The translations under genes and the position numbers were made by a program. The notes beneath the pieces are model-generated. The model did not search any database and was not told where the DNA came from. It saw only the letters and a program-made list of their open reading frames with translations. This document shows positions 25,249-33,306 of a stretch of 37,190 nucleotides of DNA, piece after piece. Position 1 is the stretch's first letter. Each line of letters opens with the position of its first letter. Origin of the DNA: an uncultured bacterium (GTDB lineage Bacteria > Planctomycetota > Phycisphaerae > Phycisphaerales > SM1A02); contig CAIUGT010000005.1 in assembly GCA_903898755.1 (NCBI GenBank), positions 1 through 37,190 on the forward strand, read 5' to 3'.

Positions 25249-25866
25249 CTATTGCGTGCGTCGCTTGCCGAATTGCACTTCATCAATCGCTTGCTGCAAC
25301 TGATCCAACCGCTGTTGCCGAGCGCCAAACAATTCAACAAAGTGCGGCGGATTTTTTTGTGGCATCACTCCGAAGCGACCTTCACGATAAATCTGTTTAA
25401 AGATTGCATCCACCTCATCGCGATACTCGTGGTCGATGGGCCGAATTCCATCCGCCTGCATTTCCACGGGCCACTCTTGTGATTTTGGCACAAACGCAAG
25501 AATGTCCAGGCGATCCAGCGCCTCGCTCACGGCTGGAATCATGGACGCCACAAACGCGTCGTTGATGTCGGTGGTGCCTTTGTTCGCGGTGTATTGTGAA
25601 TACGCAATGTAATCAATGGGCGCACGGTCAAAAATCACATCATCGCTTGACGCGCAATAGCGATGCACGCGGCTGATGTTGTAATACAACTGGATTCCAT
25701 TGTGCAACTTGGTTGACTGATCACGAAATAAAATTTCATGCGGTCCATGAAGAGCCAACGCCCTGTACGGTTCTTCTTCTCGCGTGAAGCCTGGGTGTTT
25801 TGCAACCCAGTCATTCACCACGGTTGACTTTCCTAACGAATGGCTTCCAGATATTGCAATACGCAT
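25249..25866 (-). CDS. P-loop kinase-like ATPase (AAA_28 / NadR-kinase-like)
   Basis: 205 residues. Walker A GSHSLGKST lies at residues 7-15, straight after the first strand MRIAIS. A later VIFDRAPIDYIAY is the DRxPxD-type segment found in nucleoside and NadR-like kinases, where the Asp and Arg contact the substrate. The size and the compact layout fit a small kinase acting on a nucleotide-like or similar small molecule; the substrate is not known. There is no membrane segment. It starts 78 bp after the stop of the upstream minus-strand membrane-protein gene and may be cotranscribed with it. Confidence 0.7.
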   Translation of the reverse strand: MRIAISGSHSLGKSTVVNDWVAKHPGFTREEEPYRALALHGPHEILFRDQSTKLHNGIQLYYNISRVHRYCASSDDVIFDRAPIDYIAYSQYTANKGTTDINDAFVASMIPAVSEALDRLDILAFVPKSQEWPVEMQADGIRPIDHEYRDEVDAIFKQIYREGRFGVMPQKNPPHFVELFGARQQRLDQLQQAIDEVQFGKRRTQ

Positions 25867-25944
25867 GGTGGCTCGATCTTATTCTGCTTTGCAATAGGCA
25901 CGCCACGTCGATCACGCGCCTTCGGTTGAGATGGCGGCAAGATT

Positions 25945-26607
25945 TTAAATCGCAATTTGCGATTGAAAGATGACGGCAAGCTTTTGAATCGCAACCTGAT
26001 AATCCTCATAAGTGACCTGCCCTTGTTTAACCCGCAATGCCTTGATCTCATTTGCGGCGGCGAATAGCGCCTCGGTCATTCGAATTGTGCTTGGCTGATA
26101 GTTGATGCGTAGGCGAGGCCACAGTTTCTGCAACGTATCGCTTTGCGCCCAATTGAGAAAATTCCCAAGCCAAATATTCACGCCAGTCTTGTCATGCGTG
26201 TAGATGGTTTTGTAATCCTCGAAAATTTGAAACACAGAAATGGCGAATGCCACTTGATGCATGTCCTGTGAAGACGTAATCGAAAGATCTGGATACATCT
26301 CCGCCGGCAGCGACCCCAATTTTTCATAATCATTCGCGAGCTGAAAATTTGGCGTAATCCACAAATCTTTGATGATCTTAATGGTGGACAATTCCAAGTC
26401 CTTCTCGGTCGCAATCTCTTGACTGCGCGCTTGGTGATACAACGTCAAGGCCACAAACAATCCAGCTCCCCCCGTAAGCAGCATCATCAATCTATAGATT
26501 GTGGATTGTTCAATGGGTTGATTGAGCGCCTGGTCCTGGCTGAGCAAGTACACAAACAAAACGCTGAGGGCGATCATTGTGAAAAGTAAATACTTTGAGA
26601 AAGTCAT
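25945..26607 (-). CDS. Membrane protein with two N-terminal helices, unknown function
   Basis: 220 residues, not recognised. Transmembrane helices lie at about 4-22 (YLLFTMIALSVLFVYLLS) and 40-58 (LMMLLTGGAGLFVALTLYH), with a cytoplasmic helical domain from about 60 to the end (ATEKDLELSTIKIIKDLW). This layout resembles small bacterial membrane proteins annotated as DUF4760-like, but I would not assign that. It is divergent from the response regulator at 26850; the two share the 242-bp intergenic region. Confidence 0.7.
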   Translation of the reverse strand: MTFSKYLLFTMIALSVLFVYLLSQDQALNQPIEQSTIYRLMMLLTGGAGLFVALTLYHQARSQEIATEKDLELSTIKIIKDLWITPNFQLANDYEKLGSLPAEMYPDLSITSSQDMHQVAFAISVFQIFEDYKTIYTHDKTGVNIWLGNFLNWAQSDTLQKLWPRLRINYQPSTIRMTEALFAAANEIKALRVKQGQVTYEDYQVAIQKLAVIFQSQIAI

Positions 26608-26779
26608 GCGTGTCCTTCTGAATTGTGGAGCCGTGGATCCAATGTTGACTTTGAGTTTAAGACGATGTCGGATTTCAACAAGCGCGGCCGAGTACCAAAG
26701 GTCGTATGAACAAGAATATTGGTTTGGTTGGGGATCCGATTCGCAAGTAAAAGTACTTGAAATGTAATTCTTTTTATAT

Positions 26780-26809
26780 TTGTTGATTTAATTTGAATAA
26801 ATCTAATAA
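26780..26809 (+). promoter_or_regulatory. Possible sigma-70 type promoter of the response regulator
   Basis: TTGTTG (26780-26785) and TAATAA (26804-26809) are separated by 18 bp in a strongly AT-rich stretch, 40 bp before the response-regulator ATG. The match is suggestive only, since AT-rich DNA yields such boxes by chance. Confidence 0.3.
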
Positions 26810-26849
26810 ATCATTTGAACTATCGCAATTTCAATGCGAATTTATATGT

Positions 26850-27350
26850 ATGCATGATCAGCCAACAATCTTGGTCATTGACGACAACGCGAGCGCGCGC
26901 CATGTTGTTGAAAGCATGCTCACCAATATGGATCTACGCCTTCTATTTGCAGCCAATGGCCCAGATGGCCTCAGAGAAGCCGCCCAAAACGAGCCTGACC
27001 TCATTTTGCTTGACATCATGATGCCTCAAATGGATGGATACGAAGTGTGTGAAAAACTTCGTCAAGCGACCAAAAATACCGATGTCCCAATAATTATGAT
27101 TACGGCACTTGATGACAGAGCCTCCCGTATCCACGGGATTGAATGTGGAGCGGATGATTTTCTTACCAAGCCTCTAGATCGAAACGAAATTCGCACCCGC
27201 GTGGAATCAATTGTGCGCTTGAATCGCATTCGCAAGTTGCTGATGCAGGAAACGGACAAATCCCAATTTCAAGAACGCTTGAAACAAGCTTCGGACGAGA
27301 CCATTGACGGCTGGATCCATGATCCGGAATCCACCGACGACTCAGAGTGA
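26850..27350 (+). CDS. Stand-alone response regulator receiver protein
   Basis: 166 residues from the ATG at 26850; a TTG reading from 26793 only adds an AT-rich, unlikely extension. The receiver domain covers about 5-125 with the acidic pair Asp11-Asp12, phospho-acceptor Asp55 in LILLDIMMP, switch Thr85 in IIMITA and Lys107 in TKP. It reads like PleD/CheY-type receivers. After the domain there is only a charged helical tail (NRIRKLLMQETDKSQFQERL) and no DNA-binding or GGDEF output domain, so it probably acts through protein contacts. No histidine kinase is nearby, so its partner must be encoded elsewhere. Confidence 0.9.
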   Translation: MHDQPTILVIDDNASARHVVESMLTNMDLRLLFAANGPDGLREAAQNEPDLILLDIMMPQMDGYEVCEKLRQATKNTDVPIIMITALDDRASRIHGIECGADDFLTKPLDRNEIRTRVESIVRLNRIRKLLMQETDKSQFQERLKQASDETIDGWIHDPESTDDSE

Positions 27351-27468
27351 AACATTCCGCATTGTTGAAACGGCGGAGTTCAACGACCACGAAAACAGAA
27401 TGTTTTTCATGCGTGTCCAAAAGCACCGCCTGCTTGTCAACGGCCACAAGACTTTGGTCATTAAATAA
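27319..27468 (+). CDS. Possible small ORF (49 codons) overlapping the response regulator
   Basis: ATG at 27319, overlapping the last 32 bp of the response regulator in another frame. The peptide (ending RVQKHRLLVNGHKTLVIK) has a balanced composition with strand-like segments (TFRIVETAEF; RMFFMRVQKHRLLV) and does not look like random out-of-frame translation. No homologue is recognised and no Shine-Dalgarno site is clear. It may be a real small gene coupled to the regulator, or the remnant of a longer C-terminus displaced by a frameshift. Confidence 0.35.
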   Translation: MIRNPPTTQSETFRIVETAEFNDHENRMFFMRVQKHRLLVNGHKTLVIK

Positions 27469-27629
27469 AAGCGCGAGGCGGACAAACTGAAAACGCACTC
27501 TGCAATTCTGCCGCAAAAAAATCAATCGCATAATGCAACGACGCCTTTCGATTTGGTAACCCCGCGCCTATTCGCTATGCTTGAAACGCAAACTCCTTTC
27601 ATTTATTGAACCCCTTCAAGGATCAAACC

Positions 27630-29075
27630 ATGTCTACCGAGTATCTCACCACCGAGCGTCAGCAATCCTTCCTGTCCAAAGTTGAAGACACTCGACACGA
27701 GCGCAACATCATCAACGGCCTCGCGCCTTTTCTTGATGAGAAGGCGCCCGCTGACATGCTGGGTCTTTACTCTTCAAGCGAACTTGTGCAATTGCGCGTG
27801 CTCAAGGGCACCGATCGCGATCTTGAAAAGCGCATGCCAGTGAAGATGACGCGCCACTACTTTGAACTTGCAAAGACCAGCGCGCCCATCCGCCGCATTG
27901 TGAAGGCGGACCCCGCTGAAACCCTGGACCTTGCGGGCTCCGAGGACCCAGGCTTTCAAATGGACTACAGCCCCGTGGAAGGCATGCTTCACAAATACGA
28001 GATGGGCCTTCTTTATGTTGTGTCCACTTGCTCCGCGCACTGCCGCTTCTGTTACCGCGAAGAATTAATCGCGCGCAAAGAAATCACTCGTCAAGACGGC
28101 ACCGTTGCCAAGAAGGGCATGGCCAATATTCCAGAGGTGACAGAGTTCATTAAGCGCTTCAACTCTGAAGTTGCGGCAAACGGTGGACGCCATCCAACGT
28201 GTGGCCGCGAAAAACTTCGCGAGGTTCTTATGTCGGGCGGCGATCCGATGGTGCTGACCAATTTAAAAATTGCGGCATGGCTTGGCGCGCTTGCGGAGGC
28301 GGGCGTTGAGTCAATCCGCATCGGCACCAAGGAGATGGCATTTTATCCTGATCGATTTGATGACGCGTTTGTGGCAATGCTTGATCGCTTCCATGAGACC
28401 TACCCAGATGTTGGCCTGCACATTGTGGTTCACTTTGAACACCCGGACGAATTTCTTGCCAAGGACGCCGACGGCAAATACATCCACAATGACAAGGGCT
28501 TTTTGCAGTGGGTGCCATCAACTGGCGCAGCCATGCAACGCCTTGTATCGCGCGGCTGGTTAAGCGTTGAGAATCAAACGCCAATCATGAAGGGAATCAA
28601 CGATGATCCCGACGCGCTGCGTATTTTGCAACGCGAATTCAAGCGCGCGGGCGGCGAGAATCACTACTTCTTCTGTGGTCGCGACATCATCGCTTACCGC
28701 GCTTTCAATGCGCCCATTGAGACCGTGTGGAAAGTCCTGAATGAATCGCAGAAGGGTTTGTCCGGCGTTGAAAGTCACGCGCGACTTTCCATTACCCACT
28801 ACAAGGGCAAGACGGAAGTGTGCGCGGTCACCAACGAACCTATTCCTGGCCTGAAGGGCAGCGAGAACGGCGTTGTCATATTTAAAATTATGCGCAACTC
28901 TGGCGCCGCCAAAGACAAGGGCAAGATTTGCATCGTGGGTCGCAATCCAGAGGCGTTGTGGTTTGATGGTTACGCGGATCGCGTTCTCTATGACGAGGCC
29001 GGCCTCTTTGACTACTCGCGCGTGAAGAGCGCGCGTGTCACGCACGCTGCATCACCAACACCATCCTGCCGATGA
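27630..29075 (+). CDS. KamA-family radical SAM amino acid 2,3-aminomutase
   Basis: 481 residues from the ATG at 27630, preceded by AAGGA; a TTG 24 bp upstream is less likely. The radical SAM motif is C134-x3-C138-x2-C141 (CSAHCRFC), which binds the 4Fe-4S cluster that cleaves S-adenosylmethionine. MSGGDP (201-206) matches the family SAM-binding segment, and Lys394 in YKGKTEV is the likely PLP lysine. The family moves an amino group from C2 to C3 of lysine, glutamate or arginine. By eye, Asp293 of clostridial lysine 2,3-aminomutase falls on Arg351 here and Asp330 on Ser387/Ile388, so lysine is doubtful. It is longer than classical KamA, with an extra C-terminal region. First gene of a four-gene operon; ATGA overlap with the next. 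Confidence 0.88.
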   Translation: MSTEYLTTERQQSFLSKVEDTRHERNIINGLAPFLDEKAPADMLGLYSSSELVQLRVLKGTDRDLEKRMPVKMTRHYFELAKTSAPIRRIVKADPAETLDLAGSEDPGFQMDYSPVEGMLHKYEMGLLYVVSTCSAHCRFCYREELIARKEITRQDGTVAKKGMANIPEVTEFIKRFNSEVAANGGRHPTCGREKLREVLMSGGDPMVLTNLKIAAWLGALAEAGVESIRIGTKEMAFYPDRFDDAFVAMLDRFHETYPDVGLHIVVHFEHPDEFLAKDADGKYIHNDKGFLQWVPSTGAAMQRLVSRGWLSVENQTPIMKGINDDPDALRILQREFKRAGGENHYFFCGRDIIAYRAFNAPIETVWKVLNESQKGLSGVESHARLSITHYKGKTEVCAVTNEPIPGLKGSENGVVIFKIMRNSGAAKDKGKICIVGRNPEALWFDGYADRVLYDEAGLFDYSRVKSARVTHAASPTPSCR

Positions 29076-29782
29076 TCGACAAGCGCTTTGATAGCGCCCG
29101 TGAAGCGGTCGCCGATATTTTTGATGGCGCCACGATTATGATCGGTGGCTTTGGTGAAGCCGGAAGTCCAATCGAACTCATTCATGCACTGATTGATCAG
29201 GGAGCAAAGGGTTTGACCGTGGTGAGCAACAACTCGGGCACAGGTCTTGTTGGACTGGCCGCGCTTTTGCGTGCGGAGCGCGTGAGCAAGATTGTCTGCT
29301 CATTTCCAAAGACCGCCGGCTCGACCGTGTTTCCCGATTTGTATCGCGCGGGGAAAATAGAACTTGAACTTGTGCCGCAAGGAACACTGGCCGAGCGCAT
29401 TCGCGCTGGCGGCGCTGGAATTGTTGCGTTTTACACGCCGACCGCGGTGGGAACGCCGCTGGCGCAAGGCAAAGAGTCGCGCGTGTTTGGCGAGCGCGAA
29501 CATGTGCTGGAGCACGGCATTCGCGCCGACTTCACGCTGATCAAAGGTCGCACGGCCGACACGCACGGAAATGTTTTGTATCACCGCACCGCGCGAAACT
29601 TTGCGCCAATGATGGCCACCGCAGCCACCGTCACCATTGTGCAAGCGGCGGAAGTTGTAGAAGCCGGCGCGCTTGATCCAGAGATCATCGTCACACCCGG
29701 CATCTTTGTGGACCGCGTTGTGCATGTGCCTTCGCCCGCTCTTGAATCCGCGCTCAATGAAGCTGGAGCAAGTTACCCATGA
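29072..29782 (+). CDS. 3-oxoacid CoA-transferase subunit A (PcaI/AtoD-like)
   Basis: 236 residues; the ATG overlaps the KamA-like stop (ATGA). IMIGGFGEAGSPIELIHALID and the conserved LTVVSNNSGTGLVGLAALL, VCSFPK and ELELVPQGTLAERIRAGG are typical of the alpha subunit of class I CoA-transferases. By recollection the sequence is closest to 3-oxoadipate CoA-transferase subunit A (PcaI). With the B subunit it moves CoA from an acyl-CoA (commonly succinyl-CoA) to a 3-oxo acid. No other protocatechuate-pathway gene (pcaGH, pcaB, pcaC, pcaD) is in the window; instead it sits between an aminomutase and an aminotransferase. Overlaps subunit B by 4 bp. Confidence 0.9.
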   Translation: MIDKRFDSAREAVADIFDGATIMIGGFGEAGSPIELIHALIDQGAKGLTVVSNNSGTGLVGLAALLRAERVSKIVCSFPKTAGSTVFPDLYRAGKIELELVPQGTLAERIRAGGAGIVAFYTPTAVGTPLAQGKESRVFGEREHVLEHGIRADFTLIKGRTADTHGNVLYHRTARNFAPMMATAATVTIVQAAEVVEAGALDPEIIVTPGIFVDRVVHVPSPALESALNEAGASYP

Positions 29783-30453
29783 TCAGTGCAACGACCACGG
29801 GTTGGACTCGCGACCAAATCGCCAAGCGCGTTGCGCAGGACATTCCAAACGGTTCATATGTGAACCTTGGAATTGGCATACCCGAACTTGTCGCAACACA
29901 TGTGCCCGCGGGGCGCACATTTATCTATCACACTGAGAATGGTCTGCTTGGCATGGGTCCCTCACCCGCGGCCAGCGAAAGTGATCCCGAACTCATCAAC
30001 GCCGGCAAGCGCCGCGTGAGCATGATGCCGGGCGCCGCGTTCTTTGATCAAGCCACAAGTTTCGCCATGATTCGCGGCGGCCATCTTGATCTTTCCGTAT
30101 TGGGCGCGCTGCAAGTTGCCGCCAACGGCGACTTGGCCAATTGGTCCACCGGCGCCGACGACGCAATTCCCGCCGTTGGCGGCGCCATGGATTTGGTCGC
30201 GGGCGTGAAGCGCGTTTTTGTCATGACCACACATGTGACCAAGGAAGGCGAGCCCAAACTTGTGCAGCGCTGCACCTACCCGCTCACTGGCCGCGCCGTG
30301 GTGACGCGCATCTATTCTGACTTGGCGGTGATTGATGTGACCGCGCGCGGATTCGCGCTTGTTGAACTGGCGCCAGGCATACCCTTTGACTTTGTGCAAG
30401 AGCGCACCGGCGCGCCGATCATTCAAAACCACGCACTTGAAACAAAAAAATGA
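29779..30453 (+). CDS. 3-oxoacid CoA-transferase subunit B (PcaJ/AtoA-like)
   Basis: 224 residues starting in an ATGA overlap with subunit A. The N-terminal SYVNLGIGIPELVA is followed by the active-site segment YHTENGLLGMGP, in which Glu53 should carry the covalent glutamyl-CoA intermediate. DLANWSTGADDAIPAVGGAMDL and KLVQRCTYPLTG are family signatures and fit PcaJ by recollection. It forms a heteromer with the preceding gene product in the cytoplasm. A substrate such as 3-oxoadipate or another 3-oxo dicarboxylate is plausible, but acetoacetate cannot be excluded. Its stop lies within an ATGA at 30450-30453 that may start the aminotransferase. Confidence 0.9.
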   Translation: MISATTTGWTRDQIAKRVAQDIPNGSYVNLGIGIPELVATHVPAGRTFIYHTENGLLGMGPSPAASESDPELINAGKRRVSMMPGAAFFDQATSFAMIRGGHLDLSVLGALQVAANGDLANWSTGADDAIPAVGGAMDLVAGVKRVFVMTTHVTKEGEPKLVQRCTYPLTGRAVVTRIYSDLAVIDVTARGFALVELAPGIPFDFVQERTGAPIIQNHALETKK

Positions 30454-31802
30454 AAAAGGAAATGAAGATGGCAACCAACTCAACCAAAGACGAACCCACT
30501 TCAACAACCAGCCGCAGCGCGCAACTTTTTGAGCGCGCCAAGAAAGTGATGCCCGGCGGTGTCAGCCGCAACACCGTGTTGTGGTCGTCGGTGCCGCCCT
30601 ATGTTGCGTACGGAAAAGGTTGCCGCGTCACGGACATTGACGGTGTCACGCGCATTGACTTTGCCAACAATGTCGCATCGCTTATTCACGGACACGCGTA
30701 CGCGCCAGTTGTTGAAGCTGTCACCGCGCAACTTGCGCGCGGCAGCGCTTTCATGATGGCCACCGAGCAGGAAGTTTTGCATGCGGAGCACATCTGCTCG
30801 CGCAGCGATGGCTTTGATCAAATTCGATTTGTGAATTCCGGAACCGAGGCCGTCATGGCCGCGCTGAAAGCCGCGCGCGCATTCACGGGTCGCCCCAAGA
30901 TTGCAAAAGTTGAAGGCGCATATCACGGCGCCTACGACTATGTCGAGACCAGTCAAGGTTCATCGCCCGCCAACTGGGGCGCTGTTGATCATCCAAATCG
31001 CGTGCCGCTGGTGCATGGTCAGCCGCAATCCGCCATGGACGATGTGGTGATTATTCCTTTCAACGATGTTGATCGATCCATCGCGCTGCTGAATGAACAC
31101 CGCGGTGATTTGGCATGCGTGCTACTTGATCTTCTGCCGCATCGCGTGGGTTTAAAGCCCGCGTCAAGCGAGTTTGTCAACGCCATGCGCGAGTGGACCG
31201 CCAAGAACGGCGCGCTTCTTGTGCTTGATGAAGTCATTACCTTTCGCACCGAATACGGCGGCGCGCAGCAGAGCTACGGAATTCATGGCGATCTCACCGC
31301 GTTGGGCAAGATGATCGGCGGCGGTTTTCCAGTGGGCGCGCTTGCTGGTCGCGCCGATGTGATGCAAGTGCTGAATCCTGGCGCGGCGAAATTGCTCTTT
31401 CCACTTTCAGGAACTTTCTCCGCAAATCCTGTCACCATGACCGCGGGCCGCGTTGCCATGGAACACTTTGATCAACGCGCCGTTGCACGACTCAACGCGC
31501 TTGGCGATCGTGCGCGCGATGGCATTGCGCAAGCGATTCATCGCACCAAGGCGTGCGCAAGTGTGACCGGTGGCGGAAGCATGTTCCGCTTGCACATGAA
31601 AGCAACTGTCCCAGCGAATTACCGCGAGGCGTACACCAACGTCGACGAGAACCGCCGACTCAAGACCATGCTTGAGCATCTCTTTGCCGAGGGCTTCCTG
31701 TTGGTTGGAACATGCACGGGCATGTTGTCCACGCCAATGAATGAGTCCGACATTGACGCGCTTGTTGGCGCGATCGAAACTGGTCTGAAGAAGATTGGCT
31801 GA
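30450..31802 (+). CDS. Class III PLP aminotransferase, beta-transaminase/GSA-aminomutase-like
   Basis: 450 residues from the ATG at 30450, which keeps the operon's ATGA pattern. An ATG at 30468 is an equal rival because AAGGA at 30456-30460 sits 7 bp before it. Fold-type I motifs are present: LLVLDEVITFR (the Asp contacts the PLP ring nitrogen) and ALGKMIGGGFPVGA, in which Lys287 (281 from the shorter start) binds PLP. MPGGVSRN and IDFANNVASLIHGHA resemble glutamate-1-semialdehyde aminomutases and the beta-transaminases that act on beta-amino acids or 3-aminoacyl-CoA. In this operon, deamination of a beta-amino acid or its CoA ester to the 3-oxo form is the logical step. It is not likely to be hemL, since no tetrapyrrole gene is near. 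Confidence 0.85.
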   Translation: MKKEMKMATNSTKDEPTSTTSRSAQLFERAKKVMPGGVSRNTVLWSSVPPYVAYGKGCRVTDIDGVTRIDFANNVASLIHGHAYAPVVEAVTAQLARGSAFMMATEQEVLHAEHICSRSDGFDQIRFVNSGTEAVMAALKAARAFTGRPKIAKVEGAYHGAYDYVETSQGSSPANWGAVDHPNRVPLVHGQPQSAMDDVVIIPFNDVDRSIALLNEHRGDLACVLLDLLPHRVGLKPASSEFVNAMREWTAKNGALLVLDEVITFRTEYGGAQQSYGIHGDLTALGKMIGGGFPVGALAGRADVMQVLNPGAAKLLFPLSGTFSANPVTMTAGRVAMEHFDQRAVARLNALGDRARDGIAQAIHRTKACASVTGGGSMFRLHMKATVPANYREAYTNVDENRRLKTMLEHLFAEGFLLVGTCTGMLSTPMNESDIDALVGAIETGLKKIG

Positions 31803-31808
31803 ACAGAC

Positions 31809-33014
31809 TCACGCCCGCTCGAACATCGTTGCAAGTCCCTGCCCAACGCCCACGCAAAGCGAAGCAATGCCGCGCTTGGAGTTGCGCCGTTGCATTTCGT
31901 GAATCAGCGTGACAACAATTCGCGCGCCGCTTGCGCCCAGCGGATGACCAAGCGCGATCGCCCCGCCATTCACATTCACGCGCGCCATATCAAAGCCAAG
32001 TTCGCGCACGCACGCAATCGACTGCGCCGCGAACGCTTCGTTCAACTCGATCAGATCGATGTCGCTGGCGCAAAGCCCCGTGCGCGCAAAAAGCTTTTTT
32101 ACCGCAGGCACAGGCCCAATTCCCATGTGTGCTGGATCAACGCCAGCCGAGGCGCATGCTCCCACGAAGGCGATCGGCTTTAAGCCAAGCGCGACCGCGC
32201 GCGAAGCTTCAACCAAGACAAGCGCTGCGGCGCCATCGTTAATGCCTGATGAATTGCCGGCGGTCACCGTAGCGTCGGCCGCCTTTGAGAACGCGGGCTT
32301 CAGCGCGGCAAGTTTTTCAAGCGTGGTGTCCGGACGCGGATGTTCGTCGGTGTCAAAATGAATCGGCGGCTTTTTTCCTTGCTCAATATCAAGCGGCGCA
32401 ATCTCATCGCGCAATCGACCGGCGGCGTGCGCGGCGGCCCACTTCTGCTGGCTTGCAAGCGCGAACGCGTCTTGATCTGCGCGCGAAACATTGTGCGCGC
32501 GCGCAACATTTTCCGCGGTCTCACCAAGCGAGATCGGCGGATACATGGCGGCCAGGCGCGGATTGACAAAGCGCCAGCCAATGGTGCTATCAAACATGTG
32601 CTGCTCGCGGCCAAAAGCCTGATCGGACTTGCTTACGACATACGGCGCGCGGCTCATGGACTCAACGCCACCCGCGATCATGATGTCGCCCGCGCCTGAC
32701 TCGATCATGCGCGCGGCAAGATTCACGGCCTCAAGACCCGACGCGCACAGGCGATTCACGGTCGCGCCAGCAACGGTCGCGGGAAGACCCGCCAACAGCG
32801 CGGCCATGCGCGCGACATTGCGATTGTCCTCGCCCGCCTGATTCGTCGCACCAAAGTAGACATCCTCAACAAGTGCGGGGTCAATGCCAGCGCGCGCAAC
32901 AACGGCGCGAATGACATGCGCGGCCAAGTCGTCGGGACGCACGCAAGCAAGCGCGCCCCCGTGACGGCCAATGGGTGTTCGAATGGCTGCAACAATGGCG
33001 ACTCTGCGGGACAT
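31809..33014 (-). CDS. Thiolase, 3-oxoadipyl-CoA / acetyl-CoA acetyltransferase type
   Basis: 401 residues. All thiolase residues are present: the nucleophile Cys90 in [11 protein letters not shown], His357 in [14 protein letters not shown] and the acid/base Cys387 in CVGVGQG, together with [24 protein letters not shown] and [14 protein letters not shown] resemble PcaF-type 3-oxoadipyl-CoA thiolases more than biosynthetic acetoacetyl-CoA thiolases (from memory). It would cleave a 3-oxoacyl-CoA with CoA into acetyl-CoA and a shortened acyl-CoA. It is transcribed towards the aminotransferase with a 6-bp gap and no visible terminator. This convergent placement suggests a shared pathway under a different promoter. 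Confidence 0.92.
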   Translation of the reverse strand: MSRRVAIVAAIRTPIGRHGGALACVRPDDLAAHVIRAVVARAGIDPALVEDVYFGATNQAGEDNRNVARMAALLAGLPATVAGATVNRLCASGLEAVNLAARMIESGAGDIMIAGGVESMSRAPYVVSKSDQAFGREQHMFDSTIGWRFVNPRLAAMYPPISLGETAENVARAHNVSRADQDAFALASQQKWAAAHAAGRLRDEIAPLDIEQGKKPPIHFDTDEHPRPDTTLEKLAALKPAFSKAADATVTAGNSSGINDGAAALVLVEASRAVALGLKPIAFVGACASAGVDPAHMGIGPVPAVKKLFARTGLCASDIDLIELNEAFAAQSIACVRELGFDMARVNVNGGAIALGHPLGASGARIVVTLIHEMQRRNSKRGIASLCVGVGQGLATMFERA

Positions 33015-33306
33015 ACAAGCAATCTACAGCAGGTACCCCTAGCGCGGCATTGAGACTTTCAAGAGCTAATTTTCATAAATTTGAGCGCCGTTAAATTAAA
33101 AATTGCAACTTTGAAGCCAATAACTCCAAATTATATCCTTAACTAAAGTTAAAAATATTGATTCTTTTAATTGACAAGGCCAATTGGGGGGGTACGTTCA
33201 AATAGTTCACTGCGGATTTCGGGGTTCCCTTCCCAATACATCCCACAATCAGTAGTGAAAGATCGTTCCCTTTCTGTTCCCTTTCCCTTGTCTGGAGTCA
33301 AAAAAC
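33015..33306. other. AT-rich divergent intergenic region before the PEP-CTERM-like cluster
   Basis: No gene is seen in these 292 bp. The left half is AT-rich and includes the small palindrome TTAACTAAAGTTAA. TTGACA at 33171 is a perfect -35 box, but no good -10 hexamer follows at the right distance. A run of seven G lies at 33186-33192. Two copies of GTTCCCTTTC (33265 and 33276) are spaced exactly 11 bp apart just before the ribosome site GGAG (33294-33297). Confidence 0.4.

Noticed and set aside
27163-27531. 122-codon minus-strand ORF antisense to the response regulator end
   Set aside because: It covers a well-supported receiver gene on the other strand, and its composition looks like a shadow of the plus-strand frames.
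30450-31802. hemL (glutamate-1-semialdehyde aminomutase)
   Set aside because: The family resemblance is there, but the gene is embedded in a catabolic operon with CoA-transferase and aminomutase genes, which fits a beta-transaminase better.
29072-33014. Protocatechuate (beta-ketoadipate) pathway cluster
   Set aside because: Only pcaI-, pcaJ- and pcaF-like genes are present; no ring-cleavage or lactone enzymes are in the window, and aminomutase and aminotransferase genes take their place.
33171-33199. Sigma-70 promoter starting with TTGACA
   Set aside because: No acceptable -10 hexamer at 16-18 bp; the spacer contains a run of seven G.
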